From contig VXCM01003284.1 of the NCBI GenBank assembly GCA_014773175.1, positions 1-64,000 of the forward strand: a stretch of 64,000 bases of DNA, given 5' to 3'. This document shows, in pieces, positions 59,185-64,000 of this stretch. The DNA is from Lucifuga dentata. Its lineage: Eukaryota; Chordata; Actinopteri; Ophidiiformes; Bythitidae. The number at the start of each line of letters is the position of its first letter. The first letter of the stretch is position 1. Both the position numbers and the translations under genes were made by a program. The notes beneath the pieces are model-generated. The model saw only the letters and a list, made by a program, of their open reading frames with translations. It was not told the DNA's origin and searched no databases.

Positions 59185-59365
59185 TATCCATTCATCCATT
59201 TTCTTTACTCGTTTGTCCTGTTAAGGGTCATGGGGGAGCTGGAGCCTATCCCAGCGGTCATAGGGCGAGAGGCGGGCNGTTTGTCCTGTTAAGGGTCATG
59301 GGGGAGCTGGAGCCTATCCCAGCGGTCATAGGGCGAGAGGCGGGCACCCTGGATAGATCGCCAGT
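59185..59365 (-). mobile_element. L2/Maui-like LINE 3' tail, antisense, with assembly duplication around N at 59278
   Basis: ATCCATTCATCCATTTTCTT, then TCCTGTTAAGGGTCATGGGG, GAGCTGGAGCCTATCCCAGC, GGGCGAGAGGCGGGC and CGCCAGTCTATC are the reverse complement of the common fish LINE end. The 67 bases 59211-59277 recur exactly at 59279-59345 across the N, so the genome probably has one copy. Confidence 0.8.
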
Positions 59366-59479
59366 CTATCTTATGCAATATTTTTTAATGGATGCTAATT
59401 TAAAATTAAAGAAAAGAAAAGAAAGGTTATTGAACAAAATGTTTTAGTACTGTGGAAAGTTGCACAATTATCATTAATC

Positions 59480-59511
<32 letters not shown>

Positions 59512-60809
59512 ATTAATTAATTTGTTTGTTTATTTATTTTGTATTAATGCTATAAGCTTTTCACTACTTATTGCCTAATGATGTATATTTTAGGTGCAGT
59601 GAGGACATTAACTTTGTGGCTTACTTCAATAAATTTGTAATTTATCTATTTAAGGGAGTAGTAATAGTGAAATGTCCATGTTCTGTTTAATTGTCTGTCT
59701 AATGACCAGAACTGACTTGTTCTAATGTCTTAAGGCTAATAATTGTTAAACTAAGAAAACCTTAAAGGCCAGACAGAACACAATCAATGGGACTGTCTCT
59801 CTCTCAAATGAGCTTATCTTTATGGAATGAGAGATTTAATTATGTTGTGTAGGCTTTTCATAAATGTTGGCATCTCACTTCAGTAAGATTTGATTTTACA
59901 TGCTGTGGATAAAATACAGCTTGGAGTTTGTTGATTATGGACTATGGAAATGGCCACTTTCCAATAAACATCTTAATTGGGTGAAATGAAAATATAGTAA
60001 TTGCCAGATAGTGTACTTTTTTAAGCAAAACATTTTGTTTATTTGAAGGGTCTGGCAAAAGAAATGACATTTTATGGAGGTTCTTCTATGTTTAGATTCT
60101 GGTTTATGGTTGAAACGTGAACCGAGTGTCATGGCACGCACAGTGGGAGAGTCATGGAGTGGAGGTGGCTTATTTACAAACAGATGCTACTCCATAATGA
60201 CAGTGGTGGTCCTTGGCAATCTGTGTGTGTGTAGAGAGTGAAAGGCCTATGGTTCTCTTAGTTTGCAGGCTACATACTGCAGTCTCCTGTCACCGATTGT
60301 TAGGTTGAAAACCATGCGCCACTTCAAATCATATGGTCTTTGCTTGGGTTTGTGTATGTATGTGTGCATGTGTAAGTTGTTTCCAGTGTACTCCATTTTT
60401 TTTTTTTTTTTGNTTTTTTTTTTTTTTTTGGCTTTGCGAAAGAGTTTCTTCATATCTATCTTCATTTAAAACAACTCCAGAAATACAACTGCAGGATTTA
60501 AAGTAGACAGAAACTAAGTAACCCGCATACCTCTGCCAAGGCTGAACAAGCCTCAACAAAATGTGTCTTGTTAGATAATAAATTGGCCTAAGGAGGGAAA
60601 AAAAAAACAAAAAACAAAAAAAAAAAAAAAAAAAAAAAAACTGTTCTAAACATAATATATTTCTGGATCTAGTTAAAGGTGTCAACCCTGTTTGCATGCT
60701 AATTAGCATAACCTCAGCTACAGATTAGTGATTGTTTCCTGTTTGTAGCTATATTTGTTATTGTACAGCAATTCCATTAATGTGCCTCCTGCCCAAAACT
60801 ATTTTTCAG
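59366..60809. other. AT-rich non-coding sequence with simple repeats
   Basis: (ATT)n and (AATT)n at about 59483-59522, a T run broken by N at 60413, and an A run at 60598-60640 interrupted by single Cs. No exon supported. Confidence 0.5.
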
Positions 60810-61345
60810 GATATTTTCAGACTTGTAGTCTGTTTACCCTGATCTGAGTCAGTGACTAAATAGTTACAATGTTGTATTTACTGTTTGGTTTGGTTTGGTT
60901 TGGTTCAGTTTCACACTGGAAATAATTCAATCAAACCAAACTATTGTATATTACCAAAAGCCATGTGAGAACACTTGTCTGATTGGTCAGATGTGTCTGA
61001 GAGCAGGACCAAGAACATCAAACTCGGAAGACATAATGCCAAGATAATTAAATAAACTGGAACAGATATTGGGGAACTGTGATACTCTCCTGGTCAAAGT
61101 CAGTAAGTTTTGACCTTAAAGCAAGACAGCTATGCATCTGAAAAACTGCTTGTTGCTGTTTTTGCTGGTTTTAGATTAGTCAGTATATCAAAAGATGCAC
61201 TCCAGAGTTTGTATTTTTGTTTTGATCTGCATAAGAGTGTGATTAGTGCTCAGACCTGCCCAAAGGAAGGGAAATGAATCCTTGTCCACTTGAACATGAC
61301 CAAACCATATAGGTGTGAAAACATCCTTACTCCATCAGATCCATA
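60810..61345. mobile_element. Dispersed repeat family B, copy 1
   Basis: Shares ordered blocks with 62985-63745: CAAAAGCCATGTGAGAACA, GATTGGTCAGATGTGTC, GAGCAGGA at one end and GCTCAGACCTGCCCAAA, AACCATATAGGTGTGAAAAC at the other. The two ends of this copy are weakly inverted (TTTTCAGACTTGTAGTCTGT against TTTTCACACCTATATGGTTT), so it may be a non-autonomous DNA element. A TTTGGTTTGGTTTGGTTCAG run (60890-60908) is typical of a fish repeat I recall but cannot name. Confidence 0.55.
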
Positions 61346-61391
61346 ACAAATAGCACCTACTGATAGTCTATCACAGTACAAACATGCTTGA

Positions 61392-61427
61392 TTTTTTTTT
61401 TTTTTTTTTNTTTTTTTTTTTTTTTTT
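61392..61427. repeat. Poly(T) tract with assembly N at 61410
   Basis: T run of about 35 around a single N. Confidence 0.9.
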
Positions 61428-61553
61428 GAGATTTTCTATTATGTTTGAAGGCATTGACAGAAAAGGGAAAAACAAACCCTATCTTGAAATTTTAAAAAGA
61501 TCTGTTAAAAAAAATTCCTGGATCTGCTTCTGAATCTTATGATGGCATATTAA

Positions 61554-61882
61554 TGCCATATAAGATGAAAAAAAGTGAGGAGGGCATTATTTCAAGTTTT
61601 TAAACTCGCAAATTTGTGAGTTTTTAAACTGATAATTGACAAGTTTCTTTGCAAGCACATGACCTTATTAAATTATCCTTTTCCATCGGATTTAGCAATA
61701 AAGAAATATTTGTGCTTTTGGTGCAAAATTATCAAATTATCATAACATATGGATCATCAACTTATCAAAAGCATAGAGACTTAAAACTGGCAGATTTTCG
61801 AGTTTTGAAACTTGCAAATTTGTGAATTTAAAAAATCAAAATAATGTCCCCTTTTTTTTTTTTTTTTTGTCTTATATGGCCC
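61554..61882. mobile_element. MITE, 329 bp, about 60-bp terminal inverted repeats, TAA flanks
   Basis: The left end reads TGCCATATAAGATG, A7, GTGAGGAGGGCATTATTTC, then CTCGCAAATTTGTGAG. The right end, reverse-complemented, reads GGGCCATATAAGAC, a long A run, GGGGACATTATTTTG, then TTCACAAATTTGCAAG. The arms align over about 60 bases with indels in the A run. TAA flanks both ends (61551-61553, 61883-61885), matching the TWA 3-bp target of PIF/Harbinger elements. No coding capacity. Confidence 0.7.
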
Positions 61883-62089
61883 TAATAACAACTGTATGAC
61901 TCCATATCCATTAATTACACTTAGCATTGTTGACTATTGACATAAATACATCTTACACTTGGGAAATATGTTGGGTTTCTGTGAAATTGTAAAACAAATC
62001 AGTGAAACATGTTGTTTTTTCCTCCTTTAGGGTTTCAGCAGGTGTCAAGATGACACTCTGTTATCAGCTCATTATTTCTGCTGAGCTTT

Positions 62090-62090
<1 letters not shown>

Positions 62091-62127
<37 letters not shown>
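62091..62127. repeat. (GA)n microsatellite
   Basis: Perfect GA array of about 18 units. Confidence 0.95.
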
Positions 62128-62129
<2 letters not shown>

Positions 62130-62250
62130 AATATGAGGGGGGAGGGAGAGAAAAGAGGGAATTTTGTTTTCGCAAGGTATTTTCCCAGCTAATGAATTCT
62201 CACCTTTTGAGTGTTTATGTGTCTTTTCTTGAGTTGTGCTGGGTTTAGTT

Positions 62251-62276
62251 AAAAAAAAAAAAAAAAAAAAAAAAAA
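62251..62276. repeat. Poly(A) tract
   Basis: A26 run. Confidence 0.9.
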
Positions 62277-62502
62277 CATAGGGGTAAGTTTTAAATGAGT
62301 TGCATTCATGGGTTCTTACGGCAAATGTATCATTAGTCAGAAGAGTGGAGGTTTTTCTTTTTGCTGTCACTCTTTTTTATCTGTCTCTTTTCCGTCTCTC
62401 CTTTTAATCTTTTCATTTGCTATTTTCTCTCTTTTTTCCACTGAGCCTGGTCCACAGATGGGAAAAACTGTGATTTATCTGTCTGGCAAGAATTGAAAGA
62501 AA

Positions 62503-62555
<53 letters not shown>
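62503..62555. repeat. (CA)n microsatellite
   Basis: Perfect CA array of about 25 units. Confidence 0.95.
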
Positions 62556-62558
<3 letters not shown>

Positions 62559-62791
62559 GCTACACATACAAACAACACCCAATCTTTGTTGAACATCATT
62601 TAATCACCTTGTCCAAAAATAATTCAATCTTAATGCCCTTGATGTTTATTCTAATTTATGACTCAACACGTTTTTACCCTTGCAGAGATGAAGTTAATGT
62701 TTGATGTTTGATCTTTGATGTTAAACTTGTGTTATTTTCAGGAATGAATATGTTACATAAGAGTTGTAAATTAGTTATGAACCTTTCCTCT

Positions 62792-62823
62792 TGAACCTGC
62801 ATCCTAACATGGATGCAGGTTCA
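62792..62823. repeat. Perfect inverted repeat: 13-bp arms, 6-nt loop
   Basis: TGAACCTGCATCC, loop TAACAT, GGATGCAGGTTCA, with all 13 pairs matching. Confidence 0.95.
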
Positions 62824-62984
62824 CTTCTATAATGAAAGAAACATCAAGTTTTATCTGTTTCTAATGATGGCCTGCTCACAAGCTCATAATTTTCTCCAAG
62901 GTAACAAATACTTTAATAGACAGACAGCTGATTTCCTGCCTGTGTCAACAGGTGCAGATTATTAAGTGTAACTGAATGCAATTA

Positions 62985-63745
62985 CTGTGTTTCAAGTTGT
63001 TTTCAAATCTATAGTCCATTTACTCTGGTATAAATCAATGAGTATGTTGTTAATTTTGTTGCATTTAGCCTTGCCTCCATTTTGTTTCACACAGAAAAAA
63101 ATCCAATTTCACCAAGATATATCAACAAAAGCCATTTGAGAACATTCACTCTGCTCATTGGTCAGATACGTCAAGAGGCAGGAGCAATAAGATTGAAACA
63201 GAAAGAAACTTATTGTGCTGGGGTAACTATTATAACATAAAACAATGAAACAGAATTGACATACATTCCTAATTGTATCATCCTTTGGACTACATGTCAA
63301 GCAAAACTATGCCAACAATTTGCAATTCAGATGTCTCAAAAAACAGCATGTGTTTTCATTTTTTGAGAAGATGCGCTGTACTCGGTTCAATGGGAGAATA
63401 GGGTGCAAAAAAGAACATGCCGACCTTCAACATGCTATGCTGAATATGTCCTTTTCACACAGTAGTCAAAGGTGTAGGATGTTAACCACATGCCCCTAAC
63501 CCTCTCTGGCCCCAAATCAATCAATTCACTAAGAGATCACCTTGTAGCTCACAAATAGTTTCCATCATGTTCACATCACAGACACTCCTCAAAACATTGT
63601 CAGTCCAGTTTTTTTTTTTTTTTTTTTTTTTTTGGATGAAGTGTTGAAGTGTTCAGACCTACTCAAACTGTAACCAAAGGTGGGAATGTACTGAGTTGAA
63701 TTTAATGGGACTAAACCATGTAGGAGTGAAAATGTCTTTTAATAA
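62985..63745. mobile_element. Dispersed repeat family B, copy 2
   Basis: Contains CAAAAGCCATTTGAGAACAT, CATTGGTCAGATACGTC, GAGGCAGGAGCA and, 500 bp later, GTTCAGACCTACTCAAACTG and AACCATGTAGGAGTGAAAAT, in the same order as copy 1. The middle differs and is longer, with a T24 run at about 63609-63633. The ends are weakly inverted. Confidence 0.5.
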
Positions 63746-64000
63746 CAGAAGATTAATAAAGATGTCCTCACAATTTTATGCTTGAACTTCATACACAAAT
63801 TGCTATGCAAAACTTTAAACTGCATGCCCATATAAACACAGAAAGGGAATTTAATTAATAAAAAAAAAAAAAAAAAAAAAAAGAAAGTAAAAATAATCAG
63901 GGCAACTCCATAGCACCATGCAAAATCAGCACAGCGGCAAGTGAAGTTCATTCATAATGATTCCATTATGTTAAGCAGTACACAAATATCCCATTAATGT
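63746..64000. other. Non-coding end of window
   Basis: Contains an A run at about 63860-63882. Nothing else recognised. Confidence 0.5.

Overview
The window is AT-rich vertebrate nuclear DNA with no gene that can be called with confidence. It reads as intergenic or large-intron sequence from a ray-finned fish, probably a percomorph. The pointers are several recognisable teleost repeats: LINE 3' tails of the type that reads GGTTTCCTCCCAC...GACATGCAGGTTAG...ATAGGCTCCAGC, degraded LINE reverse transcriptase (RT) fragments, a hAT-type element and other small inverted-repeat elements. Very dense (CA)n, (GA)n and poly(A/T) tracts fit the same picture. There is no operon structure, rRNA, tRNA, CRISPR array or bacterial-type gene. 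Almost every ORF of 60-200 codons is a chance ORF or a translated microsatellite.

Layout. 1-5.6 kb: a truncated LINE tail, simple repeats, a hairpin at 4.84 kb and an antisense LINE C-terminal fragment at 5.3-5.5 kb. 7.5-10.1 kb: assembly duplications, CA/TG arrays and a weak coding-like fragment. 10.6-12.3 kb: a perfect 21-bp inverted repeat and a 572-bp hAT-like element with an 8-bp target duplication. 15.47-15.59 kb: the best-supported exon (37 open codons between good splice signals). 16.2-17.3 kb: a possible nested DNA transposon. 22.6-23.5 kb: an antisense LINE RT fragment that keeps a YVDD box. 27.1-27.9 kb: a MITE-like element. 29.2-30.8 kb: a sense LINE fragment that seems to be interrupted. 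33.4-34.1 kb: two weak, phase-compatible exon candidates. 36-49 kb: microsatellites, purine-rich tracts, a LINE tail, an (ATTC)n field, a degenerate tandem repeat of about 43 bp, and possible conserved non-coding blocks. 50.8-51.9 kb: a possible solo LTR. 57.5-59.0 kb: a 1.4-kb element with 26-bp terminal inverted repeats and TA flanks. 60.8-63.8 kb: two copies of one dispersed repeat with a 329-bp MITE between them.

Assembly quality matters here. The window has 25 single Ns. Every one lies in or beside a homopolymer, or is flanked by exact direct copies of about 58-67 bp (13 bp in one case). These copies look like unmerged contig ends rather than biological duplications.

I found no new multi-gene system. 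The most interesting signals are the isolated exon candidate at 15.47 kb, and a recurring set of perfect or near-perfect inverted repeats with very short loops. One of these is a fold-back copied inside a LINE coding sequence, which suggests replication template switching. All family assignments come from motif recognition, without a database search.
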